This document shows positions 1 through 11,628 of a stretch of DNA of 64,000 bases, one piece after another. The position numbers and the translations under genes were made by a program. Source of the DNA: Echria macrotheca (taxonomy: Eukaryota; Ascomycota; Sordariomycetes; Sordariales; Schizotheciaceae). The notes beneath the pieces are model-generated. The model searched no databases. It was not told the origin of the DNA and saw only the letters and a list, made by a program, of their open reading frames with translations. Location of the stretch: positions 1,054,001 through 1,118,000 of the forward strand of contig MU839833.1 of NCBI GenBank assembly GCA_030411725.1, written 5' to 3'. How positions within the stretch are numbered: the stretch's first letter is position 1; the number at the start of each line of letters is the position of its first letter.

Positions 1-419
1 GACGGAGGGTTAATGCGCCAACAAGGCGCCCATGATCGACGCCGACATCGTGGCGCGCAATGAGTCGGGGAGCCAATCTCAGCTCAGTGTGATCTGGCGA
101 GGACGAGGGCCCACTGGGCAAGCTTTTCTTAATTTGAATGTGCGAGAATGCCGCATAGGGACCGGTCCGAGACTGCCTTCGAGGTCCATCCGGGTGAGCA
201 GGGGGCCAGGTGAAGTAGCTTGCCCACCCTCCAGCCCGCCCAAGGTCTTAGAAGCCATCATGATGTTTGGCCCACAGTAGCCGGCCTTCACCCCCCCAAG
301 CACCCAGAACCGCTTCTCCTAAGCTTTGGACAGTTTTTCCCTTCCCGCCATTCTTTCTTGAGCAATATTTTAGCCCTCGGCTCTCTATTTAGTATTTGTC
401 GAACCGCTGACCGCAAACC
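1..419. other. Intergenic, no gene seen
   Basis: Only short overlapping reading frames without recognisable protein features. The last part should be the promoter and 5' leader of the methyltransferase gene that follows. Confidence 0.5.
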
Positions 420-2301
420 ATGGCGGAGAGGTTGGTGATCCACCAGGCTCGAGACGGAGCGTTCTAGGTAGCCGCTAAACCGTCAACAGCGACTCCCAGA
501 CCATACCTGTCGACAACGTATATCGAGAAGTAGTGATCCACCAGAACAGGGAGTTTCAGCGCTATGCAGTGGAAAACGCGGTGTACTTTTCTCCAGTTGA
601 TGATGTACGGATTCTGGCTCCTTCTCTCGATGTTATCTGATCATCTCCTCGTGTGTACTAGGAAGAAGTCGAACGACTGCAATATATGCACGCCATCTTT
701 AATATGATGTTTGAGAACCGACTGATATTCCCTCCGATTCCACGGCCGCGAAGAATCCTGGATTGCGGCTCCGGATCCGGTGCCTGGGCAGCCGAGGTAG
801 CGGAGCAGTATCCGGAATGTGAGGTTTGTACAGTTTTCCTAAACAAGTCCCTTGCTCGGCACTTTTGTGTAGCGGTACCGGGGCGGTGATGTGCCACAAG
901 CGGCGCGAACGTTCCAATCGACTCGGGATACTCTTTTTGCCCTCAGGAGACCTTCGGCGTTTGTTGTTGTATCGAGGACGATCATGAAGGAGAAATACGT
1001 CAGAAACGACGTTACAGCCCCTCGGTGCCGGCTTCACCGTCTGCAAAGATACCCGAAAACGTGGAACCATTCTTCCCCGGCAGATCAGCTGAGTACCGGG
1101 AGCCAAACTCGTAGCCTTTGTGCCATTTCATGATCGTCGTGCTAACATCGCGTTTTCAGGTAATCGGAATTGACGTCTTCCCGTTCAATATGTCAGAGGA
1201 CATGCCGCCGAATTTCGACTTCCAAGTCGACGATCTCAACAGCCCGTGAGCCCATCCTTGCCGTGACTCGACACTTGACGCTGACGAGGCTCAGATCGAC
1301 GTTTCCGTCAAACTATTTTGATCTCGTCCACAGTCGGATGATGGCAGGAGGGATTCATGCGGACAGATGGCCGTCATACCTGGCCGATATTCTGCGAGTG
1401 CTCCGACCAGGGGGTTGGTGCCAAATGGTTGAGATATACTTCAACGCCCAATCCGACAATGGAACCTTGACCGCGAGTACGCAAAGCCCATCCGGCAGTT
1501 TTCCGTCCGCCCGCTGACTGATATCGCAAGATCACGCCCTGCAGGTATGGTCTCAGAGCTATATGCAGAGTATTTCTGGATACAAAGACCCCAGAGTGCC
1601 GTTGCGATTGCAGAGCTTGATGACGCAAGCCGGATTCGTCGAGGTCGAGTCGAGGTTGCTGATGTTGCCGCTGAGTGGGTGGTCAAGCAGTGAGTTCGAG
1701 AGAGTGGGCAAGTTCGAGTCTAAACATCGCGGGCAGACCCTCGAGACAACGCAATCGGCGTGGCAAATCGTGCAAACGTCCATCGGCTACTATCATCAAT
1801 GGTTATCTACCCGTTTACTCAAGCTCTTGGGTCAGTACAAACCTTGGGCCAGTGGGTTCGAAAACGACAAGCTTAACCAGGCGTGTTTTAGAATGACCAA
1901 CACCGACGTCCAGCTCCTTGTGGCACAGGCGAGGAGCGAGGCCGATAACCCGTCACTGAAGGTACGCAGACATCCGCAGCATAGGTCAACAGCGCCAGGT
2001 TAGCACTGGAACGTTGATGCCGAGTCCTTCTTTCGCTGGGAGATGTTCCCGGCCTTCCTTTCCCCTCACGGGCTATGCTTGCTTTTTCCCTGTCACTGAC
2101 CATGCTTTCATCACAGGCCTACTTTCCAGTGTAAGACCCCACGCTCACACAACAGTTGCACTCGCTCACCTCCGTAGCTATGTGTGCATTGGTAGAAAGC
2201 CGGGCAGCAGTAGAAGCCATCGACACAGCGACATTCCGCGGAGCTCCACCCCAGCGAAGGGCGGGCGGCAGAGCGATTCGAGGAAAAGGGCTCGGCGATA
2301 A
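420..2301 (+). CDS. LaeA-like SAM-dependent methyltransferase
   Basis: Eight exons reconstructed: 420-430, 490-604, 662-823, 1160-1245, 1295-1476, 1531-1961, 2117-2130, 2178-2301. They sum to 1125 nt, an open frame of 374 aa beginning MAESDSQT. Seen: SAM-binding motif I ILDCGSGSGAWA (exon 3), the acidic loop VIGIDVFP opening exon 4, QVDDLN, the post-motif RVLRPGGW, and the family C-terminal signature YVCIGRKP, which is reached only after two further splices. Family knowledge: LaeA-like methyltransferases are fungal proteins often tied to secondary metabolism and development; substrates are mostly unknown. Introns at 824-1159 (336 nt) and 1962-2116 (155 nt) are much longer than others in the window. 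The first 11-nt coding exon, with donor GTTGGT, is the weakest part; it was chosen because it restores the frame. No biosynthetic cluster is visible beside it. Confidence 0.8.
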
Positions 2302-3661
2302 CCCGGCTAGTTGGAAACAGTCTGAGAATTGCATACCATCGTGTCCAACAGGTGTCCTGGGAGGCCCATGATGAGGGATGAGCAGCATATGATCGGCGGG
2401 TTCCATGCATCGTCGCTTCTTCGTCGCGGAGAGTGCAAGAAGTTGAGTCTCCGATCCGGCGGTTATCTGGTATCCATTTTCCCAAGGAAAAGGCGGTGGG
2501 CAAAGACCGTGTTGGATGGGAAATCTCGGAGCCAGGCGAGGAAGGAAGAAATGTGCGCCGAGTTGGGGGCGCTTAAGCCAGAAGAGAGGAACTTCTGACG
2601 CCATGCCGGCCGGCTCAGAAGGACAACGCAAAGAGCGTCACAGCCCATTTCGGTTCCATGAGTCCGGAAGGAGCGACAGGGAGTCGCTGCGTTTGTTGTC
2701 ACAGTGTATATTGGCAGATTGGGAACGCCCGACATCGCGGACGTGGGGGACACGCAAATGGAATGTGCAAGTGGCCGCTGATGCCCAACGGTACCACGCC
2801 AAAATATATATCGTACGAGTCTTGACATTCTATGCTTTTCTTGTTTGCATGTCGGACCTGAACCGATCCAGAAGCCACACAACCAGAAGGAGGCCATGGG
2901 ATGTCTCAGGGGTCTGTCCAACGGTTTCCTCGCCCGGGGTCGGGAGTTCCCTAACCGTTCCGGGATCTGGGGGTGGAACCAGCCCAAATGCTCATGTGAC
3001 AAAGTACCGTTCACTACGTACGATCTCCGAATGATTGTAACCTCTGTCCTGTCCTATCTCCCAAAGGCCTTCTTCCCGTGATGTTTTTGGGGTTTATAAT
3101 TCTCACAACCAGATACTGAGGAAGGGAGTAAGCTCCGCTCTTCCAATGAACTACCCTGGCGGTGCCTGGACTTGCTCCAGCCCTTGAACCTTAACCAGCA
3201 GAGACAACCTGAAAGATTCGAACGAGATACCGAGCCCGCAATGCAATCATCCAGCAATGTAGCAACTTTGTGGGGGTCGATAAGGCCACGGTGTGGGGGT
3301 TTAAAAGATAGAAATCGTCAAAACCTCGTACTAACTGCTAAATTGCCTCAACAAGCTGTGTTCTGGCGCCAAACGCGGTTGAGGAAGATCATGGAATTGT
3401 GACGTTGGGGGGGAGCTTGAAAGGAAGCCTCGAAGCTTGTACCCACGTCTGTCACTGCTTTGCTGTGCCGCTTGGCAGCATCGCGCTTGTCCGGGTAGCT
3501 CCCCGAACCAATGGGACGCCCCGGCTAACACCGAATCTGGAATCTGGAATCTCCGGTCCAATCGCGTCAAAATTCGCAGCAGCAAACTCGCAAAACTCGA
3601 GCTCCTGATTCATCATCAAACCACGACCTGCCGACTTCCCACCTCGATCGCGACGCCCACC
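2302..3661. other. Intergenic, no gene supported
   Basis: Contains overlapping 170-185 aa frames on both strands (about 2463-3034) with no recognisable domain. On the minus strand near 3120-3160 there is a tRNA A-box-like stretch without a matching acceptor stem or B box. The last 250 bases are the probable AIM41 promoter and leader. Confidence 0.5.
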
Positions 3662-4264
3662 ATGTCGGCTCGTTTACTACCATCGGTGTTGCGTCTTGCG
3701 TCCCGTCGAAAGACGCCCGCCTTTGCACCTTCTCGACATGCCGTCCGTGCCTACTCGAGCGAGGTATCGCAGCCGCCTCCGCTCCTTACGAAGCTCAAGG
3801 GCGATCTCAAGACAGCCATGAAGACCAAAGATGCCGCACGACTATCCGTTCTGCGCGCCGTTCTAGCCGCTACTCTCAACGCTAGCAAGACATCTGCACC
3901 CATCAAGACGGACGTCCAACTCGTGTCTCTACTGCGCCGAACCGTGCGAAGTTCTGAGGAAGCAGTTGCCGGCTTCCGGTCCGCTGGGCGCCAGGACCTG
4001 GTCGATAGCGAGGAGGCACAGATTCAAGTTCTCGAGGAATACATTGCAGGCAGCGGCGTGCAGACCCTAGGAGAAGCAGAGCTGCGTGAGGCGGCCAGGC
4101 CAATTGTGGACTCGCTCGCGAGCCAAGGACAAAACGAAAAGACGCTCCAAGGAGCTGTCATGAAGGAGCTATTGGCGTCAAACGGGCCGCTGGCTGGCAA
4201 GCAATTTGACAAGGGACAGCTTGGGCAAGTGGTGCAAACCTTGTTGAAGGAACGTCAGAGCTAA
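3662..4264 (+). CDS. AIM41: Mitochondrial GatB/YqeY-domain protein (AIM41-like)
   Basis: Single exon, 200 aa. The start is the ATG in a CCACCATG context followed by a basic, Ser/Arg-rich, acid-free presequence of about 35 residues ending near RAYSSEV, as expected for mitochondrial import; the frame stays open upstream but looks like leader sequence. From residue 40 the protein matches the YqeY/GatB tail-like fold: LKGDLKTAMKTKDAARLSVLR, then helical segments with LRRTVRSSEEA and EIxVLEEYI-type residues, and a C-terminal helix pair around the VMKELL region. In yeast Aim41 is a mitochondrial protein affecting mitochondrial inheritance; YqeY domains resemble the tRNA-binding tail of amidotransferase GatB, but the reaction is not known. 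Length is normal for the family. Confidence 0.88.
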   Translation: MSARLLPSVLRLASRRKTPAFAPSRHAVRAYSSEVSQPPPLLTKLKGDLKTAMKTKDAARLSVLRAVLAATLNASKTSAPIKTDVQLVSLLRRTVRSSEEAVAGFRSAGRQDLVDSEEAQIQVLEEYIAGSGVQTLGEAELREAARPIVDSLASQGQNEKTLQGAVMKELLASNGPLAGKQFDKGQLGQVVQTLLKERQS

Positions 4265-6656
4265 GCATGCGCCTGCTTGTGTCCGCACTCTGCGGACTGT
4301 TGTATGTTATTGAGGTTTTGTATTGTATTGTACAGATTATGGGCTTCTATCAAGCGTTGGTAGGGCATCTGGAAACAGCCCCGAGGAACCGAATTCTCGC
4401 CACTCGGGCGCCGTCATGCCAGCGACGGGATACCATCAAGAATAGACGGGAGGCGACCAACCGGATCATGTCGCGTATGCCATGAGGTGTTGCAAGGCGT
4501 ATTTTTTTCGACGGAAACTACAAAGCTTTCTCTTGGGGCTCACGGACCGATCTAGACTCGTCAGATCGTCTCACTTGGCCCAGGAATCAACATGTAGATA
4601 GGACGAATCTCCGTATCAGTGACCCGCGCCATTCACTGGGCCACCGCCCCGAGACCCACCACCTGGCAGCAGATTGTCCAAGAAGCAGCCGGAAGCACTA
4701 GTTGCATCACTCTTCACCTACAAATAGCCTCCCTGAGTCGGTGGAGATATAAAACGCGGCCTTTTCGGAACGTCCTCCTTCGTACAATGGGCTACCCCTA
4801 GATGACATTAGATGGCCGCCGTAGGCACCAAATTCTCCATGTTTTCCGACCAAGACCACCAAAGAGGAAGAAAGAGACGGCCGTATCTGCCGCGGCACCA
4901 TCGGATGATTCGACGACATTCCGGGGACGGTGCCGGCAACGGTCTACTTCGTTGTTCGCTATATCGGGGCTGGCCTCGCGCCACACATCTCAACATGCCA
5001 TCGAAGGCTTAGCCCCAGATTCCCCGTCCGGGCTGTGCGCCGGCTGGTTGATCCGCCAAGGCCGACGACGAGGCCGGAGCCCATCCAGGTCCCGATCGGC
5101 CAACTCGACCCGAGAAGCACGGCGTCGACGAAGGCAGCGCACAAACAGTCACACTCACAGCCAGACAGTCGAATACAACCTCGTTGGCATACTTTACCGA
5201 GAGCATCAGGGCCCGGCTCCGGGTGGAGGCCCTGGGAATGCAAGAGAAGGACTGCAGCCCCCAATCAAGATGGCGGGATCGGACAGAGTCTGCGCCGGCA
5301 AGACAACCGTGCCGCAGCCTGACACTACTATTACAACCATCAATAGCGCAGTGGAGCAACATTAGACCGATGGTCAACTCCCACCGAGACCAAAGTGCAG
5401 CCTACACGACAACAGAATTGAATATGGACTCGATCGTGGATGTATGGGGAGCGAAACCGCATAAAAATGCCCATTTCCTACGAAATCCGCTGGACATGGC
5501 GACTGCTGCGAAGCTGGAATTTGGACTCTGAAGAATAGCTCTCTAAATAGAGACTTGGAAGTTCGCATAAAGTGCTGGGGCTCTCATCATCCGAAGCCAA
5601 AGGAGCGGTCACACGACAACGGAGCTAAGATGGATTACATGACACACCTTGCTCTCGTCCCTTCCGTATGACTACACCACTGTTTTTGAGTCTGCTCCGA
5701 TGTTATCGGCCCCACTTGGGCTTCACTCTGACCTCCCAAACATAATTCTTGGGAGAAAGGCAACAAGATCGAGCTGAGACGTCCAAGGGTCTTGTCCCTT
5801 GCATCTTGGGTTGCCTTGAGCAATCAGCTCGGCAGTCGGCGAATTCTCTGCCTGCAAATGGACCGATGTAGCTTTTGACGCAGCCTCAACGCACCACATT
5901 GGCTCAGCAGGGCTTTCCCTGGGACTTGGAGGCTCGTCTAGTCGAGGCTGCCTGCATGATTTTCTTGCCGCTCTTGACGCCAACTCTTGGTCGTATTGTG
6001 GCTTTTAGGTCTCCGAACCGGACCGAAGACTCTGATCTCTGCACTTTTAATATCGGCCAGCAGCCCGACTACAACAACAAAGTCTCTTTCGCGATGACGA
6101 TATCGGGCCCTGCAAATCAAGGCGGTTTCTGAGTTCTGACTGAAAAGGTAAGGTGGTACAGCCCACCTTCCTTTAGGCAGGCACGTGCCGTTCAGTCTGT
6201 GCAGGGTCACGCGGCTCGTTTATCGCCCTCAGCCGATAGGCGATAAGTAAAGAAAGCTGAGAGTTCTCAAAGGTGAGCTCGGTAAGAGACATTCTTTTGG
6301 TCTCGAACTTTCCGTCCGATTTCGTTTCGCACAATATCCTCTTTCCACGCCCTATTTCCCTATTTCTCGAGTCTGTTTGCGGCTGGCACACAGAGTAAAA
6401 GGCAGAAACAACCGCTTCGGCGCCTCTTTCCCTGTTCTCTTTCTGCAACCCACCTGTAGCGGTACCAGGGCAGGCGGCAATCCTACCCCACCAACCGACT
6501 TCTCCCGCTATCTGAGCCGCCTATCGTACGGACCGTACAGAACCCCGACACCAGCACGCCCCTCCCCCGCAACAACTAGACTTCAAGCTAAACGGTGTCT
6601 CTGATGATAGCCTCGTTAACAACTCATATTTGGGGTATTTAGATACCGCCAGGCCC
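4265..6656. other. Intergenic, 2.4 kb, no gene supported
   Basis: Several overlapping frames of 100-190 aa (for example 4802-5365) are Arg/Ser/Pro-rich and present in more than one frame at once, as expected by chance in GC-rich DNA. The final few hundred bases are the probable promoter and leader of the SNF2 gene. Confidence 0.5.
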
Positions 6657-9600
6657 ATGGAGGAAAGTGGCGGCGGTGGTGCCGGTGCCCTCGCTGGCAG
6701 CCCAGGAAACGGTGAGTCGGCGCTTCTTCTCCTCCGCAGCCCTATTCCTGGCACGAACCTGCCTGCTCTACCCAAACGCGCAACATTCCACCAGCTAGAA
6801 CCGACACGGCGGGTCTCCCGTGATTTGGAAGTTACTAACAGTCAAAGCTGCAGCAGGCATGGAGCCAGTGCAGCAGCTACAGTCTGCGATCCCGACCATG
6901 TCGTGGTCGGCTGCACAACTCCTGAACCCGAAAGGCACTCCTGCCTCGCCGTCTCCTCAGCCATCGCAGCATCCGGCCCCAGTTCCCAGCCAGTTGGCAA
7001 ACGGCGCGCCCCCCGGTTCGGGCAATCTCGTGTTCGAATTCCCAAACTCGAGACCACCTCTTTATGCCGATTCATCTGGCCTGCTTTTCGAGCGTTGGGA
7101 TGGGCAAATCGTGGATCAGCCGGACCGAGTCGAACCCATCCCGCTGCCGGTCAATGTCCGTCAGAACAGCACGCCCGTGGTACATGCACCACATATTACA
7201 CCCATTTATCAGAACGGTTTCCGGTCTCCGAATGGGTTGGAATTGCAAATGGGATCCAGCCTCCAGAACGGATTCGCAAGCCAGAATGGGTCCAGCCTCC
7301 AAAATGGATTCCCGCAGAATGGGTTCGCAAGCCAGATCGAGCGCTTGAACAATGTGCAGGAACGTAGCGATGTTCCCCAGCCTAAGCGCCGTAAGACTCA
7401 GACGGAGAGCGATCCTGCTCAACCTGGCTCGATTTTCGCCATGACCAGTAGCGGCATTCTAGGAGAACACATCAGGCAGAACGAGGCCAGCGCTGATATC
7501 CACAAACCGGCGGCGAAACCAGCGGAGACAGTGGACCTGACCGAGGGTGATAATGGCTCCTCAGACGTCCAGGTGGTTAGTGTAGACGCCATCAAGAACG
7601 AGGAGGTCTGCTTTGGGATGATCGAAGGCGCCATGATTAACTGTCATCGCGTTCCTGCTCCGAAACCCGGCATGATCTCCATAGGAGGGGACGGCTTCTG
7701 GCCGCAGGTCAAAGTGGTTCTCCGGAGAAGAGCTGGGGAAAAGGACAACGTAATCTACGTCTATGATTACACCCGCAAAGTTTTCGGGACGGTTGACGGC
7801 AAGACTGCCGCTGGACTTGCCCCCCTCCTTGACACAGGCACATTGCGGATTCGAACTGACGCACGCATCCCCACGAGAAGAAAGGACCCTGGCGAGCAGA
7901 TTGGCCAGGCCGTTTCGCGGGTCTACAAGTTCGAATTGATGTTGTACGGTCCTCGTGTCCGCGCCAGCGCCGTCGGACGCCATCTCCTCAGGCATCGCAT
8001 GAACCTTGTTAGCCCGCCCCGGGTCGAGGCTGGCGTTAAGGTCGTCAATCCCCTCGCAGCAGAGGCACGGCCTCCCACTCCCGCCGCAGCTAGGCCGAGT
8101 ATGCAGAACTTATCGCTGCAACCCTCGGTGCAACGCACGACGGAGGAGATGCGGAGCGAGATCATGGGTGTATTTGACTCCCTGCCAAGGTCCGAAGACT
8201 TACCTGAGTTGGAGGCGAACGATTTAGTCCAAACACCTCTTCTGAGACACCAGAAACAAGCCCTATACTTCATGGTTTCCCGAGAGCAGGATAGCATTCC
8301 AGGCCAGGCCGATTCGGAGGTGCGGTCGACCTGGCGTTGCAAGCGAGACCACACCGGTGCCATCGTTTACCACAACGTTGTGACCGATCAGACTCAGCGC
8401 CAGCGGCCGCCTACTGTTCTCGGGGGCATTCTAGCTGATATGATGGGTCTAGGCAAGACGCTCAGCGTGCTGTCTTTGCTCACTTATACTAAGCAAGAAG
8501 CCTTGGACTGGGAGTCTCTTCCCCCGGTCCAGCCGGAGGAGCCGAAGAAAAAGGTTTCGCATTCGCTCAAGCAGTTCGAGGTTCCCAAAGTTGACATTGG
8601 CCTGACGCGGTTAAAGTTGAATTCCAGAGCCACTCTCCTTATCTGTCCCCTGAGCACGGTAACCAATTGGGAGGAGCAGATGAAACAACACATCAAGCCC
8701 GGCGGGCTCAAGTATCACATCTATCACGGAGCACACCGTGAGAAGGACTCTGCCAAGTTAGCTGATCATGATCTGGTTATCACAACGTACGGCTCCGCCT
8801 CGACGGAGCTTTCGTTTGTCTCCAAACAGAAGAAAGGGCTGTATCCTCTTGAAGAGATTGGATGGTTCCGAATCGTTCTGGACGAGGCACACATGATCAG
8901 GGAGCAGTCGACGTTGATGTTCAAGTCCGTCTGCCGCCTCCAGGCAAGCCGCCGATGGGCGGTTACTGGTACGCCAGTTCAGAACAAGCTTGAGGATCTC
9001 GCGGCTCTTTTGGCCTTCTTGCGACTCAAGCCATTCGACGAGAAGGCAAAGTTCGTTCAATACATCATCCAGCCGTTCAAGGCCTGCGATCCCGATATCG
9101 TCGCGAAGTTACGGGTCCTCATTGATACCATCACATTGAGACGACTGAAAGACAAGATTGATCTGCCCAAGCGGACCGACCAAATCGTCAAACTCACGTT
9201 CACCGAGAAGGAGCGGCAGATCTACGACTGGTTTAATAACAAAAACGAGGAGAGACTGCGGGTCCTTACGAACCAGGATCGTATCGCTGGCAGGGCCATG
9301 ATCCACATCCTTCGCTCGATCCTCCAGCTTCGGCTGATATGCGCCCATGGCAAGGAGTTGCTCAACGACGAGGATCTCGCCGAGCTCAAAGGCATGACTC
9401 CCGAAGAGCCGATCGACATTGACGGGGAAGAGGAGAAGCCTCTGCTACAGGAAGGCAAGGCTTACTCGCTCTACTACCTGTTACAGGAGACGAACAGTGA
9501 TATTTGCAACAAGTGCCGTGGAAAACTCGGCTCCAACGAAATGGTGGACATGGAGGCCGATCGTCAGGAAGATACACTGGGCTATATGGGCCCAGTATGC

Positions 9601-10332
9601 TTCCACCTCTACTGTCAAAATTGCATTAAAACCATCCACGACTGTTGCAATTCGGATAGGAAGGATTTCGTGAGGCTCAGCCGGAGCCGCGCTATGATCG
9701 AGCACGAGTCGCACTCGGTAAAGAACGGCCCGGCAGTTAAGAACGTAAACAACCGGGAAGACGAATACCAGCCCCATACCAAGACGCGCGCTCTTCTCGA
9801 GGATCTGCAGAAATGCAAAGAGGAAAGCGAGAAGAATCCAGACCAGCCCCCGTACAAGTCGGTTGTCTTCTCCGGCTGGACGTCGCACCTTGACTTGATC
9901 GAGAAGGCGCTGACGGAAGCTAACATCATCTATACCCGTCTGGATGGACGTATGACGCGCACGGCTCGCACCGAGGCGATGGAAATATTTCGGACGGATC
10001 CGACTGTGCAGGTCATCCTCGTCAGCATCATGGCAGGCGGGCTAGGGTTGAATCTCACGACCGCCAACACCGTCTACGTCATGGAACCCCAGTTTAACCC
10101 AGCTGCCGAAGCGCAGGCCATCGACCGCGTGCACCGCCTCGGGCAGAAACGACCAGTGCGCACAATCCGCTACATCATGGCCGACAGCTTCGAGGAGAAG
10201 ATGCTGGATCTCCAGGACAAGAAGACGAAATTGGCCAACCTAAGCATGGATGGCCGCGACAAAGATAAGATTCTGGACCGAACCGACGCAGCGAGGCAGC
10301 GTCTCATGGACATCCGCAACCTATTCAAGTAG
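6657..10332 (+). CDS. SNF2-family helicase with RING, Rad5/HLTF-like
   Basis: Exons 6657-6711 and 6854-10332, 1177 aa. The start is the ATG in CCCATGG; a GTGAGT donor and GCTGCAG acceptor join it in frame. Order of parts: a disordered Gln/Asn/Pro-rich N-terminus with repeated QNGF units (7205-7340); a region at about residues 294-404 resembling a degenerate HIRAN module (YDYTRKVFGTVDGKTAAGL and LYGPRVRA); the SNF2 ATPase with motif I ADMMGLGKT (about 545), motif II DEAH (about 694) and TGTPVQNK; an inserted RING-like cysteine cluster (CNKC ... CFHLYC QNC, about 902-950); and a helicase C domain with GLGLNLT and DRVHRLGQ. Family knowledge: Rad5/HLTF/RAD16 proteins are nuclear ATP-driven translocases that act in DNA damage tolerance or chromatin, with the RING giving ubiquitin ligase activity. 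The RING here lacks an obvious final CxxC pair, so ligase activity is uncertain. Confidence 0.88.
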
Positions 10333-11628
10333 GCTTGGTCCGGCATGAGCTCAGTGGAGACCCAATATCTAGTGCGGCGCTTCTGCAGCAGGTGCTTGCA
10401 CAATCGGGCCACCGAAATGAAGAGTCAGAGGTGTTTATTTTGAGCAATTGATGCATGGAAGGGAATGCGGGCGGCGCTCTTCTGTGCTGCTTTAGAAGCG
10501 GGAATGGTGGGAGCGGAACTCACGGTATTGGTGCATGGCGTTGCGTTGGGCATTTTGCGCGGATTCTGTTTTTGGAGCAAGCATTCACGAATTCCCTCTC
10601 CGACTCGACTGCGTTTCGTCGGCGTCGTGGTAGTTTCCACCAGTTTCGTGGTGGTGGAGCTATGAGGGATCATATCATATCTTAGACTTTTAGGGGGTTT
10701 CTTCTTTCCTCTCTACACCGGTGGGCAGCGATGATTTCATGGGCGAGGCGCTATAGTGGATTTCAGTCTATCTCCCTCTCTTTGTCACTAGATTTTTCTC
10801 GTGGTCAAGAACCCTCTGCCTCACTTTCCCCCGTCATTTCTGCTTCTCTCCCCCCTTTTTTGATACCCACGGCAGACAGGCAGGCAACGGTTTCGACTCT
10901 TTTTTTTCTGCTTCTCAGTTCAACCGATCTATATACTTAGGTAACCGTCATTAGCGGTAGATAGATATTATCATATATAATCAGGTTGAAACTGGAAGCA
11001 ATGCGATGAGGGATGAGGGATGGTTTCTCAGAGCTATTCGGTGTGTTCTTGGTCTTGACCTTCCTTTTCCCGTCGTCACTTCTCCTCACTCCTCTCCTAG
11101 GGTCGTACCTCTCAGTTCTAGATGGTGGCCGCGGTTATAGATGCAGTTCAGTTCATTTCACAGTTTTGACAGTGCAGCGTTATAGAAAGTCGAGGAGGAT
11201 CATGAGGACTCAATATAGTTACATATGATGCGTCTCGATCAAGTGCCGCCGCCGCCCTTCTTCCTCTGTGTGTAGCCGTCGTCCTCCATCCATCCGGTGG
11301 TAGGCAAGTAAGGTATTACTTCTCCGCATTTTGACTTGTAGTGACTGACTGACTGCCTGAGTGTGACTGACCAAGACTCTAGACATGAACCACAAAGACG
11401 AAAGCAGGTTTACTCAATAATTTCATTTCTCTACCTCTGCCCGTGGCCCGAAACCTTCATTAAGACATGAACCCCTCGTGGATGCAATCCCCTAAAAACA
11501 ATAACGCAAACCATCCCCAATGCCATTTTAACTACCATTTATCTCACATGAACGCCGTGGTATTTCAGAAAAGAGGGACAACATCCACGCAACAGCAGGA
11601 ATCGCCGCTGACCATGCAAACTCGCCTA
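10333..11628. other. Intergenic between convergent genes
   Basis: Holds the 3' ends of the SNF2 and OLE1 genes. Pyrimidine-rich stretches lie at 10690-10920, and a short GACT repeat at 11341-11356. No recognisable coding region. Confidence 0.5.

Noticed and set aside
3085..3180. tRNA-like sequence on the minus strand with an A-box-like TAGTTCATTGG and D-arm pairing.
   Set aside because: No matching acceptor stem, anticodon stem or B box could be found; at most a tRNA-derived remnant. A tRNAscan-type covariance search would decide.
4802..5531. Overlapping frames up to 187 aa in three plus-strand phases.
   Set aside because: Arg/Ser/Pro-rich, mutually overlapping and without family resemblance.
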